This document shows positions 54,337 to 63,566 of a DNA stretch of 64,000 nucleotides, piece by piece. The notes below the pieces were generated by a model. It saw only the letters and a program-made list of their open reading frames with translations. It did not search any database and was not told the origin of the DNA. Numbering within the stretch: the first letter of the stretch is position 1; each line of letters starts with the position of its first letter. The translations under genes were made by a program, and so were the position numbers. Source of the DNA: Jiella mangrovi (GTDB lineage: Bacteria > Pseudomonadota > Alphaproteobacteria > Rhizobiales > Rhizobiaceae). The stretch covers positions 186,001-250,000 of the forward strand of contig NZ_JAGJCF010000006.1 of NCBI RefSeq assembly GCF_017815135.1. Reading direction: 5' to 3'.

Positions 54337-55026
54337 ATGCTTAAAGTCGCAAAGCGCATAGCTGCCTGGATCGCCGTCGTCGTCCTGATCCTGGTCGCGA
54401 TACCGCTGGTTTTGACGCCGATCTATGCCATTCGCGGGGTCCATCCGGTTTCGACGCTGATGCTGTTCGACGAGATCACCGTCAGGCCGGTCCTGCGTGA
54501 CTGGGTCCCGATCGACGACGTGGCGCCGGTTCTTCTCCATTCGATCATCATGTCCGAAGACGGCCAGTTCTGCCGCCATCACGGCGTCGACTGGGGCGAG
54601 CTCCTCTCGGTCGTCGATCTGGCGCTCGACGGGGAGGAGACCCGCGGCGCCTCGACGATCACCATGCAAACGGTCAAGAACCTCTTTCTCTGGAACGACC
54701 GGTCCTTCGTCCGCAAGGCGATCGAACTGCCGCTGGCGCTGTATTTCGACTTCGTCCTGCCGAAGCGGCGGATCATGGAGATCTACGTCAACATCGCCGA
54801 ATGGGATACGGGCGTCTACGGCATCGAGGCGGCGAGCCAGCATTATTTCGGCAAGCCCGCTTCGAAGCTGACGGCGCGCGAGGCGGCGCTGATCACCGTT
54901 TCGCTGCCGGCTCCGGACGTTCGCAATCCCGCAGCTCCCAGCGCCACCATGCGCAAGCTGGCGCGCCGGGTGGAGCGCCTCGCCGCGCGCTCCGGCGCCT
55001 ATGTCGCCTGTGTCGACGACAAGTGA
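54337..55026 (+). CDS. mtgA: Monofunctional biosynthetic peptidoglycan transglycosylase
   Basis: A 229-residue GT51 enzyme that polymerises lipid II into glycan strands. A single N-terminal membrane anchor (about residues 10-32) precedes the GT51 domain, with the motifs [13 protein letters not shown] (catalytic Glu), [15 protein letters not shown], and the second Glu region [20 protein letters not shown]. No transpeptidase domain follows, so it is not a bifunctional PBP. ATG at 54337. Confidence 0.95.
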   Translation: MLKVAKRIAAWIAVVVLILVAIPLVLTPIYAIRGVHPVSTLMLFDEITVRPVLRDWVPIDDVAPVLLHSIIMSEDGQFCRHHGVDWGELLSVVDLALDGEETRGASTITMQTVKNLFLWNDRSFVRKAIELPLALYFDFVLPKRRIMEIYVNIAEWDTGVYGIEAASQHYFGKPASKLTAREAALITVSLPAPDVRNPAAPSATMRKLARRVERLAARSGAYVACVDDK

Positions 55027-55063
55027 GCGAGGAGCGGGCTCGAGGGCCGGTCTGACGGCCGGC

Positions 55064-55109
55064 AGAGCCCGGTCGACTGATCGCGCCGTCTGACCGGCTC
55101 TTTTCTTTT
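55064..55109 (+). terminator. Possible rho-independent terminator after mtgA
   Basis: AGAGCC-C-GGTC (55064-55074) pairs with GACCGGCTCT (55092-55101) and is followed by TTTCTTTT. The loop is 17 bases, which is long, so confidence is moderate. Confidence 0.6.
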
Positions 55110-55320
55110 GCGCCAGACTTTGTTATGGCCTGCCCCGAATTCCCGTCATGCCGGTGTTCCTGCCGCGGCCGCTTCGGTCCGGAAGACCATCGTGCGACGC
55201 GAATGTCGACCGGCCCGGTGGCAAGACGCCCCGGATCGCCGGACGCCTTTAAAATTGAGACGAACGAGACGCGACCGGCCCTTCGCTTTGCGCGAACCGG
55301 CGCCGGAAATGGAGCAGACC

Positions 55321-55500
55321 ATGGCCGTACCCAAACGGAAGACGACCCCGTCGAAGCGCGGCATGCGCCGCTCGGCCGACGCCCTCAAGGCGCCGACCTA
55401 CATCGAGGACAAGAACTCCGGCGAACTGCGCCGCCCGCACCACATCGACCTGAAGACGGGCATGTATCGCGGCAAGCAGATCCTCGCCGTCAAGGACTGA
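55321..55500 (+). CDS. rpmF: 50S ribosomal protein L32
   Basis: A 59-residue protein of the bL32 family: [20 protein letters not shown] at the start, then the characteristic [19 protein letters not shown]. The zinc-binding cysteines of some bL32 forms are absent, so this is the cysteine-free type. It follows mtgA by about 300 bp, the conserved alphaproteobacterial arrangement, and is followed by a clear terminator. Confidence 0.96.
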   Translation: MAVPKRKTTPSKRGMRRSADALKAPTYIEDKNSGELRRPHHIDLKTGMYRGKQILAVKD

Positions 55501-55537
55501 CGTCCGGTTCGCCGGCATCAGCCAATTTGATCGATCA

Positions 55538-55559
55538 AGCCGGGTTCGCCCGGCTTTTT
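55538..55559 (+). terminator. Rho-independent terminator after rpmF
   Basis: GCCGGG (55539-55544), loop TTCG, CCCGGC (55549-55554), then TTTTT. A near-ideal hairpin with the stable TTCG tetraloop. Confidence 0.9.
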
Positions 55560-55798
55560 CTTTGGCTGGAGGCGAGGCGCCGTGCCCGGCAGCGCTGTCG
55601 TGCCGCGCAAGAGCGGCCCGGGATATCGGGCGAAACGATTCGGCGGATCGATCGACCCCTCGCATAGCCGCTCGAAAAAGCTCTCCGGCGTCTTCTTGCG
55701 GCCGGTACGCCGGGGCAGCATTCCATCGACGTCCGACGAGACTGAGCGCTGCGCCTCGTTGGACGTCAGGACTGGGCTCGCCGGCAGTCAGGCGCCTG

Positions 55799-56116
55799 TC
55801 ACGCCGCGATGTGCTGAAAGACTTCGAAACCCTCGAATTCGGGATGGCCGAGAAAGAGCTTGGGGCTGCCACCGCCTGCCCGGCGATGGGACGCGCCGAA
55901 CGCCTCCGACCGTGTCCACGCCTCGAAGGCGTCGCGATCGCGCCACACGGTGTGGGACGCATATAGAATATGCTCGCCGTGATGGTGGCCCTTCAGCATG
56001 TGGAATTCGACGAAGCCAGGCATGTCCTTGAGGAAGGATTGCCGTGTCCTCCAGCTTTCCTCGAAGGCCTCGGCCATGTCGGGAGCGACCTTGAAGCGGT
56101 TCATGGCGATGTACAT
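55799..56116 (-). CDS. hmuD: IsdG/HmuD-like heme-degrading monooxygenase
   Basis: A 105-residue ABM-fold protein. Its sequence MYIAMNRFKVAPDMAEAFEE begins with the family N-terminus, and the catalytic triad of IsdG-type enzymes lines up at N6, W67 and H77. Rhizobial HmuD/HmuQ enzymes open the heme ring to release iron. Located directly downstream of the hmuR receptor gene and transcribed with it on the minus strand, it belongs to the heme acquisition locus. The symbol follows the HmuD family but HmuQ would be equally defensible. Confidence 0.8.
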   Translation of the reverse strand: MYIAMNRFKVAPDMAEAFEESWRTRQSFLKDMPGFVEFHMLKGHHHGEHILYASHTVWRDRDAFEAWTRSEAFGASHRRAGGGSPKLFLGHPEFEGFEVFQHIAA

Positions 56117-56336
56117 CGTGCAGGTATCCTTCTGAGTGGGCGCGCCCTCGGCGCGAGCCCTGTGAGATCGTGATGTCGTTGGTTGATGGCCTGTGCCGGC
56201 GACCGGTCCGCCGGGTTGGCGGCTCCCGGTCGAGCACAAGGCGAAAGCCTTCGCCGGCGACGGCCGCCCTTTCGCAAGGCGCAAACGGGCCTTCGGGAGA
56301 GACCCGTCCGTGAAGGACGATGGAGCCGGCGGCGGA

Positions 56337-58562
56337 TCAGAACTGATAGGTCAGCGTCGCCCGGAAGCTGCGTCCGGCCTCGGTGTAGAACTGCTTGGCC
56401 TGGGTGGCGCTGTCGGGGATGTCGAGAGCGTCGTAATAGGTCTCGTCGAAGACGTTGTAGAGCCCGGCCTGCACCTTGACGCCCTCCAGCTGCTCGGGCT
56501 TCCACCAGGCGGTCAGGTCGAGCAGCGTGTAGCTCGGCGTCTTGGAGATGTCGTTTTCGGCCTCAGTGCGGGCCGCCGCGACGGTGAGGATCGCATCGGC
56601 GCCCCAGATGCCGTTGCCATAGCCGAGATTGGCGATGGCCTTTGCCGCCGGGATGGAGTTGAGATGTTCGCCGGTCTCCCGGTCGCGCCCGACATAGCCG
56701 GCAAGCGACAGGGCGCTGTGCCAGGTCTCGGTCATCTGCCACTTCGCGGCCGCGTCGATGCCGTAGATCTCGACGCTCTCGCGGTTGAAGTAGCTGGTGA
56801 TGCCGAACGGATAGGTGCCGGCCGGGATCCCGACGTCTGCGGCGTCCACCGACTGCGTGTCGATGAAATTCTTGTAGCGATTGTAGAAGGCCGAGACCTG
56901 CCAGTCGAAGCTCCGGTGGCTCGCCTTGATGCCGAGTTCGAAGCCGTTGCTGGTCTCGGCCTCGAGATCGGGATTGCCGAGGCTGAGATAGGTGCCGGGC
57001 CCGCCATAGCTCAGATAGAGTTCGGTCGCCGTCGGCGCGCGAAACCCTTGCGCCCATTGGGCATAGATCAGCGCATTGGAGGTGACGTCGAACTCGGCTC
57101 TCAGCTTGGGTGAAAACGCGCTGTCGCTGGAGGCGTCCGGCAGACCGTCATAGGTGGCGTTGTCGAGGAAGGCGTCGGTTTCCTGAGGGTTCTGCTCGTA
57201 ATAGTCGAAGCGAAGGCCGGGCGTCAGGCGGAAGCGATCGGTCACCGAGATCTGATCCTCCACGAAGAGGCCGACATTCATGCCGTGCACCTCGGGCATG
57301 TCCGCCTGATTGGTGTGCAGGAAATTGCAGGTGAAGAAATAGGCGTAGGAATAGGGACCTTCGGGACAGTTGTCCTCGCCGCTCGAAAGCTGGCTGGTGC
57401 GATTGCCCGAAATCTGGCTGCCGACGCTGATCTTGTGGGTCAGGCCGCCGAGATCGAGGTGCTTCATCACGCTGCCGTTGAAGCCGAAGGTGGTGTCCTC
57501 GATGTCGCTGAGCCGGGAATAGTCTCCGACCGGGGTCGACTGGCGCGTGGCCCAGAAATCGTCCGACAGCTCCTGACGCTGCCAGTAGACCACGAGGTCG
57601 GCGGCATCGAGCCAGGCGCCTGCCCCCGCGCCGAGCTCGTAGCTCGCCGAAATCCGCTTGCGCTTCTCGACCTCCTGTCTTGCTGCCGAGCCGGGCTCGT
57701 AAGTCGTCGTCGATGCTGTCCTGTCGTCGATGTCCTCGTCGCGGTCGTAGATCTCGCCGGTGAGGCCGAAGACCTGATCGACGCCGACATGCTGGCGCAG
57801 CTTTACCAGAAGATTCTTCTGGTCGTAGTCGAGGGGTTCCGGCTCGGTCCGATCGGACCCGTAGCCGCCGACATCGCCCTTGTTGTCGGTCTCGTGGCCC
57901 TTTCGGAAGCCGCCTTGGAGCAGCATGTAGGTGTCGCCGTAGCGGGCCGCGAGCGCCTGATCGATGCCGAAGCTCTGGTCCTTGCTGTCGAATGTCAGGC
58001 GCGACAACCCGCCGAAGCTCTTGTCGCCGGCAAGAAGGTCCTCCGGGTTCAGCGTGCGCAAAGCGACGATGCCGCCGAGCGCGCCGGCGCCGAAGATGCT
58101 GGAATCGCTGCCCTTGACGATGTCGATGGCCGAAAGGCTGTCGAAATCGACTGTGGCGCTGCCGCCGGTGACCCCTCTCGCACCATCGTCGAGCCACGAT
58201 AGCGGGATGCCGTCGACGGTCGTCAGCACCCGGTTGTCCTGGAGGCCGCGAACGGAAAAGCTGCCGCTGGAACGGCTGTAGCCGACGCCGGGATCGAGGC
58301 GGCCGATGTCGTCGGGGTCGAAGATCTGGGCGGCGTCGAGCTGTTGCCGGGTGATGCGCTCGGTCAGGACCGTCTCTGCCCGGGTCGCGGTCTGGGCATC
58401 GGAATTCTGACCAGCGCTCTCCGACCCGATGAAGACGGGCTGGAGCAGAATGGACTGGTCCCCGTTCGCGGTGGCCTCCTGGGCCGAAGCTGCAAAAGAC
58501 AGAACGAGTGAAATGACGAAACCGGATGCGGCGCCGGCGAGCTGTCGCGAATGGCGAGCCAT
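56337..58562 (-). CDS. hmuR: TonB-dependent hemin receptor
   Basis: A 741-residue outer-membrane receptor. The leader QLAGAASGFVISLVLSFAA precedes the cleavage at SAQA. A plug domain (about 50-180) is followed by a 22-strand-type barrel. The heme-receptor FRAP and NPDL boxes appear as QGFRAPTATELYLSYG and GNPDLEAETSNGFE, and the protein ends in aromatic F, as outer-membrane proteins do. It takes hemin or hemoprotein heme from the medium with TonB energy. Divergent from hmuPTUV, with a shared AT-rich control region. A TonB/ExbBD set is not in the window. Confidence 0.92.
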   Translation of the reverse strand: MARHSRQLAGAASGFVISLVLSFAASAQEATANGDQSILLQPVFIGSESAGQNSDAQTATRAETVLTERITRQQLDAAQIFDPDDIGRLDPGVGYSRSSGSFSVRGLQDNRVLTTVDGIPLSWLDDGARGVTGGSATVDFDSLSAIDIVKGSDSSIFGAGALGGIVALRTLNPEDLLAGDKSFGGLSRLTFDSKDQSFGIDQALAARYGDTYMLLQGGFRKGHETDNKGDVGGYGSDRTEPEPLDYDQKNLLVKLRQHVGVDQVFGLTGEIYDRDEDIDDRTASTTTYEPGSAARQEVEKRKRISASYELGAGAGAWLDAADLVVYWQRQELSDDFWATRQSTPVGDYSRLSDIEDTTFGFNGSVMKHLDLGGLTHKISVGSQISGNRTSQLSSGEDNCPEGPYSYAYFFTCNFLHTNQADMPEVHGMNVGLFVEDQISVTDRFRLTPGLRFDYYEQNPQETDAFLDNATYDGLPDASSDSAFSPKLRAEFDVTSNALIYAQWAQGFRAPTATELYLSYGGPGTYLSLGNPDLEAETSNGFELGIKASHRSFDWQVSAFYNRYKNFIDTQSVDAADVGIPAGTYPFGITSYFNRESVEIYGIDAAAKWQMTETWHSALSLAGYVGRDRETGEHLNSIPAAKAIANLGYGNGIWGADAILTVAAARTEAENDISKTPSYTLLDLTAWWKPEQLEGVKVQAGLYNVFDETYYDALDIPDSATQAKQFYTEAGRSFRATLTYQF

Positions 58563-58682
58563 GAAAACCCCCTGATTGGAAATGGCGGGGACCTGGCTGG
58601 CGCCGCGTCGTCGCGGTCTGGCTGGCTACTGTCCTGAGCGGGCGGCCAACCCCCTCGGTTCATGCCGCCGCCATTGACGTCC

Positions 58683-58702
58683 ATAATTATTATGATAATC
58701 AG
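58683..58702. promoter_or_regulatory. Candidate iron-responsive site in the hmuR-hmuP region
   Basis: ATAATTATTATGATAATC is an AT-rich, partly palindromic stretch in an otherwise GC-rich region between two divergent iron-uptake units. It resembles Fur/Irr-type boxes in general form; the exact regulator (RirA, Irr or Fur/Mur) cannot be told from this. Confidence 0.45.
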
Positions 58703-58752
58703 AGTCAACTTATATCGCATTGATATCGCTGGAGGTTTGGAGGGTTTCTAAA

Positions 58753-58941
58753 GTGAATGCCGATCGTCGCCAGTCTGGTGAGAGCGATGCCGAAGGGTCT
58801 TGTTCTCCGTCGGGCGAAGGGCGTCCCGTGTTTTTGGCGAAGGAGCTGTTCGGCGAACGCAAGGAACTCGAAATCCATCTCGGCACGACGGTCTACCGCC
58901 TGCGCCTGACGAAGGCGGGCAAGCTCATCCTCACCAAGTGA
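58753..58941 (+). CDS. hmuP: Hemin uptake regulator HemP/HmuP
   Basis: A 62-residue protein with the conserved HemP core VFLAKELFGERKELEIHLGT followed by TVYRLRLTKAGKLILTK. HmuP is needed for full expression of heme uptake genes in rhizobia. The start is GTG at 58753 with GGAGGG at 58739-58744, eight bases upstream. Its stop overlaps a GTG that begins the possible longer form of hmuT (58938), so the two are probably coupled. Confidence 0.88.
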   Translation: MNADRRQSGESDAEGSCSPSGEGRPVFLAKELFGERKELEIHLGTTVYRLRLTKAGKLILTK

Positions 58942-58952
58942 AGCGCGTAACC

Positions 58953-59852
58953 ATGACTTCCCCTATCCTCATGCCGGCCAGCTTCCGGCCCCTCGCCGCC
59001 CTGTGCCTCGCGATCTCATTCGGCGTCTTCGCCGTGCCTCTCGCGAAGGCTCAGGAGAAGGAGGCGAGCCGTATCGTCGCGATCGGCGGCGCGATCACCG
59101 AAACACTCTATGCGCTTGGCGTTCAGGACCGCATCGTCGCCGTCGATACCACCGCGGTCTATCCGCCCGAGGCAAAGCGGAAGCCGAATGTCGGCTACAT
59201 GCGCGCCCTTTCCGCCGAAGGCGTGCTGGCCCAGTCGCCGGATCTCGTCTTGATGGAGGAGGGCGCCGGGCCGCCTCCGGCGATCGCGCTTCTGAAGGCG
59301 TCGGGCATTGCGATCACCACCATTCCCGATGGTCACGGGCAGAAGGCGATCGGTGACAAGATCGAGAAGATCGGCGGCGCGGTCGGCAAGGCTGAGGAAG
59401 GGCGGGCCCTGGCCGGAGCGCTCGAAAGAGATCTCGCCGGTCTTCAGAAGGAACTTGTTGCTATCGACCGCCACAAGCGCGTTCTGTTCATCCTGTCGCT
59501 CGTCGATGGCCGACCGATGGCGGCGGGAACGCAAACGGCGGCCGACACGATGATGCGGCTTGCCGGCGGCGTGAATGTCCTGTCCGCCGTTCAGGGCTAC
59601 AAGACGCTCAATGCCGAAGCGGCGACTGCGCTCGCCCCCGACGTCGTCGTCATGATCACCGGCGCCGGGCCGAACCACGCCATGTCGGATCCGCTTGCGA
59701 TCCCGGCCCTCAAGGCGACGCCGGCCGGCCGCAACGGCGCGCTGATCACGATGGATGCCGCCTACCTTCTGGGCTTCGGGCCGCGAACGGCCGATGCGGC
59801 GCGCGATTTGGCTGCGAAGCTTTATCCGGGCGAGATCGCGCCGTCCCGATGA
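58953..59852 (+). CDS. hmuT: Heme ABC transporter substrate-binding protein
   Basis: A 299-residue periplasmic heme-binding protein. The leader (LAALCLAISFGVFAVPLAKA) ends at AQE near residue 34. The mature part matches the BtuF-like fold: SRIVAIGGAITETLYALG, then NVGYMRALSAEGVLAQSPDL. The histidine/tyrosine heme ligand common to HmuT proteins is not certain; Y in VGYMRALS is a candidate. ATG at 58953 is chosen; GTG at 58938 would add five residues and overlap the hmuP stop. It hands heme to HmuUV. Confidence 0.93.
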   Translation: MTSPILMPASFRPLAALCLAISFGVFAVPLAKAQEKEASRIVAIGGAITETLYALGVQDRIVAVDTTAVYPPEAKRKPNVGYMRALSAEGVLAQSPDLVLMEEGAGPPPAIALLKASGIAITTIPDGHGQKAIGDKIEKIGGAVGKAEEGRALAGALERDLAGLQKELVAIDRHKRVLFILSLVDGRPMAAGTQTAADTMMRLAGGVNVLSAVQGYKTLNAEAATALAPDVVVMITGAGPNHAMSDPLAIPALKATPAGRNGALITMDAAYLLGFGPRTADAARDLAAKLYPGEIAPSR

Positions 59853-60934
59853 GTGCGGTTCGTGGCAGCGTTTCGACGATGGGGCAAAAGCGCGATCGAT
59901 GGCGGTCCCGGGCCGCCGCGATCACGCTTCTTGCCGTCGCCTTGCTGGTCGTTGCGATCCTCGCGATCGGGATCGGGCCGATGGCATTGCCGCCGATGCG
60001 TGTCCTCAAGATCCTTCTTGGCGGGCCCGACGGCCGGTCATTTCCCATCGGCGAGGTGGTGATCGTCTGGCAGATCCGTCTGCCGCGCGTCGTCATGGCC
60101 ATGATGGTCGGTGCGATGCTGGCTCTTGGCGGCGCCGTCATGCAGGGACTGTTCCGCAACCCGCTCGCCGATCCCACCATTCTCGGCGTTTCGAGCGGTG
60201 CGGCTCTCGGCGCGGTGTCGATGATCGTTCTGGGCAGCGGGGCGCTCGGGCCGGTCGCCCTGGTCCTTGGCGGTTACGCCCTGCCGATCGCCGCCTTTGC
60301 CGGTGCTTTGACGGTGACCCTCGTTTTGTATGCCATCTCGACGCAAGCCGGATCGACCTCGGTTGCGACGATGCTGCTCGCCGGTGTCGCCCTCGCGGCC
60401 TTCGCCGCCGCGATCATGGGGTATCTCGTCTTTCTCAGTGACGACACCCAGCTTCGCGACATCACCTTCTGGAGCCTTGGAGGTCTCGGCGGGGTGACCT
60501 GGGACAAGGTCGTCGTCAGCTGTCCGGTCATGCTCGTCGTCGCCGCCTCGGCCATCGTCATGGCCCGGGGCCTCGACGCCCTCGTGCTCGGCGAGGCCGA
60601 GGCGTTCCACATGGGGCTGAGGGTCGAAAGGTTGAAAAAGCAGGCGATCCTCCTCGTGGCGATCGCGACCGGCCTTGCCGTCGCCGTTGCGGGCATCATC
60701 GGCTTCGTCGGCATCGTCGTGCCGCATCTCCTGCGTCTGGCGGTCGGCGCCGATCATCGCTTTCTCTTGCCGGCGTCCTGTCTGGGGGGCGCGCTTCTGA
60801 TCGTGTCCGCCGACATCGGCGCGCGCATGCTGGTTTCCCCGGCCGAACTGCCCATCGGCATCATCACGGCGGCGATCGGCGCGCCGTTCTTCCTCTGGCT
60901 TTTGATGCGGCGACGCAGCTTCGTGGGATTTTGA
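59849..60934 (+). CDS. hmuU: Heme ABC transporter permease
   Basis: A 361-residue permease of the FecCD/BtuC type with about ten membrane segments. Recognisable features are LPRVVMAMMVGAMLALGGAVMQGLFRNPLADPTI and GFVGIVVPHLLRLAVGADHR, which carries the ATPase-coupling region. It overlaps hmuT by 4 bp (ATGA at 59849-59852) and is followed 6 bp later by hmuV. Confidence 0.95.
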   Translation: MSAVRGSVSTMGQKRDRWRSRAAAITLLAVALLVVAILAIGIGPMALPPMRVLKILLGGPDGRSFPIGEVVIVWQIRLPRVVMAMMVGAMLALGGAVMQGLFRNPLADPTILGVSSGAALGAVSMIVLGSGALGPVALVLGGYALPIAAFAGALTVTLVLYAISTQAGSTSVATMLLAGVALAAFAAAIMGYLVFLSDDTQLRDITFWSLGGLGGVTWDKVVVSCPVMLVVAASAIVMARGLDALVLGEAEAFHMGLRVERLKKQAILLVAIATGLAVAVAGIIGFVGIVVPHLLRLAVGADHRFLLPASCLGGALLIVSADIGARMLVSPAELPIGIITAAIGAPFFLWLLMRRRSFVGF

Positions 60935-60940
60935 GAAGCC

Positions 60941-61777
60941 ATGGTGCTTGCGGTCGAAGAGATCGAGATCGTCGCGGCCGGACGGCGCATTCTCGGCCCG
61001 GTTTCGCTCGAGCTTGGCGCCGGCAGCCTGACCACCATTGTCGGGCCGAACGGCGCCGGCAAGTCGACGCTCGTCAGGGCGATGAGCGGCGAACTTCGCC
61101 CGGCCCGCGGCCGGGTGCGCCTTCACGGCCGGGACATCGCCGGGCTTGCCCCCGCGCAGCTCGCCACCCGCCGGGCGGTTCTGCCGCAGGCGAGCACGAT
61201 CGCCTTTCCGTTCACCGTAAACGAGGTCGTCGCGCTCGCCCTCGGCCAGCGGTTCGATCTCGACGCCGCTGTGCGCCAAAGGCGCGTTGGCAAAGCCCTG
61301 GCCGCCGTCGATCTTTCGGGTTTCGGCGACAGGCTCTACCAGCGCCTGTCCGGCGGCGAGCAGCAGCGGGTGCAGCTGGCCCGCGTCCTATGCCAGAGCG
61401 GCGAACCGGTCGAAGACGCAGAAGCCAAACTTCTCATTCTCGACGAACCGACGTCGAGCCTCGACATCCGTCATCAGGTCGGCGTCCTGACGATCGCCCG
61501 GCGCTTCGTCGAAGCCGGAGGCGTCGTCGTCGCCGTTCTCCACGATCTCAATCTAGCGGCCGCATTTTCAGATCGCATGATCGTGCTGGAAGCCGGTACC
61601 ATTGCGGCAGACGACGCACCCGGACCCCTGCTTGCAAGCGGTGTCCTGTCGAAGGTCTTCGGCATCGACATGACGATCCTGCACCCCGGCGGCTGGAGCC
61701 GCCCGGCCATCCTTCCCGATTTCTCCGATCACGGCGACACGCCGCGCAAGTCCCGTCATCTTCCGTCGGAAGCATGA
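60941..61777 (+). CDS. hmuV: Heme ABC transporter ATP-binding protein
   Basis: A 278-residue ATPase. Walker A is GPNGAGKSTLV (about residue 34), the signature LSGGEQQRVQLARVL (about 135) and Walker B LLILDEPTSSLDIR. Typical HmuV insertion DIAGLAPAQLATRRAVLPQ is present. It is the last gene of hmuPTUV; the tail extends about 20 residues beyond the usual end. Confidence 0.95.
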   Translation: MVLAVEEIEIVAAGRRILGPVSLELGAGSLTTIVGPNGAGKSTLVRAMSGELRPARGRVRLHGRDIAGLAPAQLATRRAVLPQASTIAFPFTVNEVVALALGQRFDLDAAVRQRRVGKALAAVDLSGFGDRLYQRLSGGEQQRVQLARVLCQSGEPVEDAEAKLLILDEPTSSLDIRHQVGVLTIARRFVEAGGVVVAVLHDLNLAAAFSDRMIVLEAGTIAADDAPGPLLASGVLSKVFGIDMTILHPGGWSRPAILPDFSDHGDTPRKSRHLPSEA

Positions 61778-61914
61778 TCGCGAGCGTGACCCACTGCGTG
61801 AAGCCCCTGCGACTCGCAAGCAGGTAAGCAACGCTGGTGCTGACGCATCGCAGCCGTCTAGCTAGGCGCTGGCGACGACGATCGCCTGCCCGAACACAGA
61901 AAATTCGATGGAAA

Positions 61915-61990
<76 letters not shown>

Positions 61991-62249
61991 ACGCGGCGAA
62001 GGGGAGGCATGTGCCAACCATCGACGCGGCCCTGATACCGGCAAAAGGTCGGTGGTTCAAGGGCAAATCGGTGGCCGGGGCAATGTCGGGTCAGGCTGGG
62101 GAAAGCCCGCCTGCGGGTTCTGATGAGGGATTGCGGGGGAGGGAGCGGGCGCAAGGCGCTGGCGGGGTTGCCCGTTCGGGGCCGGCCCGGGGCGTTTTCG
62201 TCAAGCGGGTTCTTGTTTTGATCGTGCGGCCGCGCGATCTTTCGTCTCG

Positions 62250-63050
62250 ATGACCGACCACTTCCCTGCCGTCCCCAAGACACTGCCGCTGTTTGCCGAG
62301 GCCCCGCAAACCCTTGTCCGGGTGATCGACACCGAAACGGCGGGCCATCGACTGGAGGAGGACGCGGTGATCGAGATCGGATCGGTCGATCTTGATCTTG
62401 CGACCGGCGACATTGCAAATCCGATGCAGAGCTTCTGTGATCCCGGCGGGGTCACGATCAACCCGCAGGCCCGCAAGGTTCATCGCATCTCCGACGCCAT
62501 GCTCGCCGGTGCGCCGTCCTTCATGGAAGCGGCGGCGCGGTTTCGTTCCGCGCCGGTCTTTGCCGCCCAGCGCGCCGAGTTCGACCGCTCGCGGCTGCGG
62601 TTTTCCGGCCGCTGGCTTTGCACGCACAAACTCGCGCTCAGGGCCTTTCCAAACCTCAGGGCCCATGGCCTGCAAAGTCTCGTCAAATATGTGCCGCTGG
62701 ATCTTTCACCGGTCGAGCCGCTTCTGGCGGGGCTGGCGCCGCATCGCGCGCTCTACGACGCGGTCGCAACGGCCGTCCTTTTGCGGGCGATTGCGGGCGT
62801 CCTGATGCCGCGCTGCCACGACCTTGCCGATTTTCTCGACCGGGCCGAGCGCGCCTCGAGCGAACCGGCGCTGTTGGCGAAGCTGCGTTTCGGCCGCCAC
62901 AAGGGCGTGCCGATCGAGCAGGTGCCGGACGACTATCTCGACTGGCTGACGAAAGAGCCGGGCATGGACGCCGATGCGGTCTTCACCGCCAAGCACCATC
63001 TGAAGACACGGAAGATCCGCGGCGCAAGGCCCCTTCCTGCAAGAACGTGA
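62250..63050 (+). CDS. ExoX-like 3'-5' exonuclease with C-terminal DUF3820-like domain
   Basis: A 266-residue DnaQ-fold protein. Exonuclease motif I is DTETAGHRLEEDAVIEIGSV (about 26) with D and E, and motif II-type HRISDAMLAG follows. The exonuclease end HRALYDAVATAVLLRAI gives the H and D of motif III. The last 60 residues (LRFGRHKGVPIEQVPDDYLD) are a DUF3820-like extension found in ExoX-type proteins. Acts in DNA repair or proofreading (inference). ATG at 62250. Confidence 0.85.
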   Translation: MTDHFPAVPKTLPLFAEAPQTLVRVIDTETAGHRLEEDAVIEIGSVDLDLATGDIANPMQSFCDPGGVTINPQARKVHRISDAMLAGAPSFMEAAARFRSAPVFAAQRAEFDRSRLRFSGRWLCTHKLALRAFPNLRAHGLQSLVKYVPLDLSPVEPLLAGLAPHRALYDAVATAVLLRAIAGVLMPRCHDLADFLDRAERASSEPALLAKLRFGRHKGVPIEQVPDDYLDWLTKEPGMDADAVFTAKHHLKTRKIRGARPLPART

Positions 63051-63105
63051 GCGGCGCCCGCCGATCTCCACGCTGTGGACATGATTGGCCGCCACGTTTG
63101 AGGCC

Positions 63106-63450
63106 ATGAAAGCTGCTCTCTTGCCTGTGGCCCTCCTCCTGTTCCTCTCTGCGGGCGCTGCCAAGGCGTCGCCCAAGGTCCTCGGCCCATGGGTCGCCGA
63201 CGACGGAACGCAGATCAGGATCGCGCGGTGCGCCGCCGGATTGTGCGCGACGATCGCCAGCGGGCGTTTCAAGGGCGAAAACGTTGCCGCGGTTTCCGGC
63301 GCGCCGCCGGAATTCAAGGGCCGCGTCCGCGACCCGCGCAACGACACGTCCTATGACGGTGCCCTGCGGCTGAACGGCGCGCGGCTGGAGTTGCGCGGCT
63401 GTCTCGCCAAGGTCTTCTGTCGCACGGTGCAGAGCTGGCGCCGGCCTTGA
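63106..63450 (+). CDS. DUF2147-domain exported protein
   Basis: A 114-residue small protein. The leader MKAALLPVALLLFLSAGAA ends at KAS before PKVLGPWVADDG. The core (GPWVADDGTQIRIARCAAG and ELRGCLAKVFCRTVQSWRR) matches the DUF2147 family, secreted proteins of unknown function with conserved cysteines in the C-terminal half. ATG at 63106. Confidence 0.85.
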   Translation: MKAALLPVALLLFLSAGAAKASPKVLGPWVADDGTQIRIARCAAGLCATIASGRFKGENVAAVSGAPPEFKGRVRDPRNDTSYDGALRLNGARLELRGCLAKVFCRTVQSWRRP

Positions 63451-63566
63451 AGCCGGACAGTAAGCGTTGCGGCGGCGATCCATGAATGAAGCGCGGCGAC
63501 AGGCGGCGGCAGGATCGGGCATCGTCCTGCTTGCCGTCGTCGCCGGCCGCTGCATCTTCACCGGCG

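Noticed and set aside
55561-55798. Overlapping small frames between the rpmF terminator and the heme monooxygenase
   Set aside because: No ribosome binding site and no conserved sequence supports any of them; they arise from GC-rich DNA.
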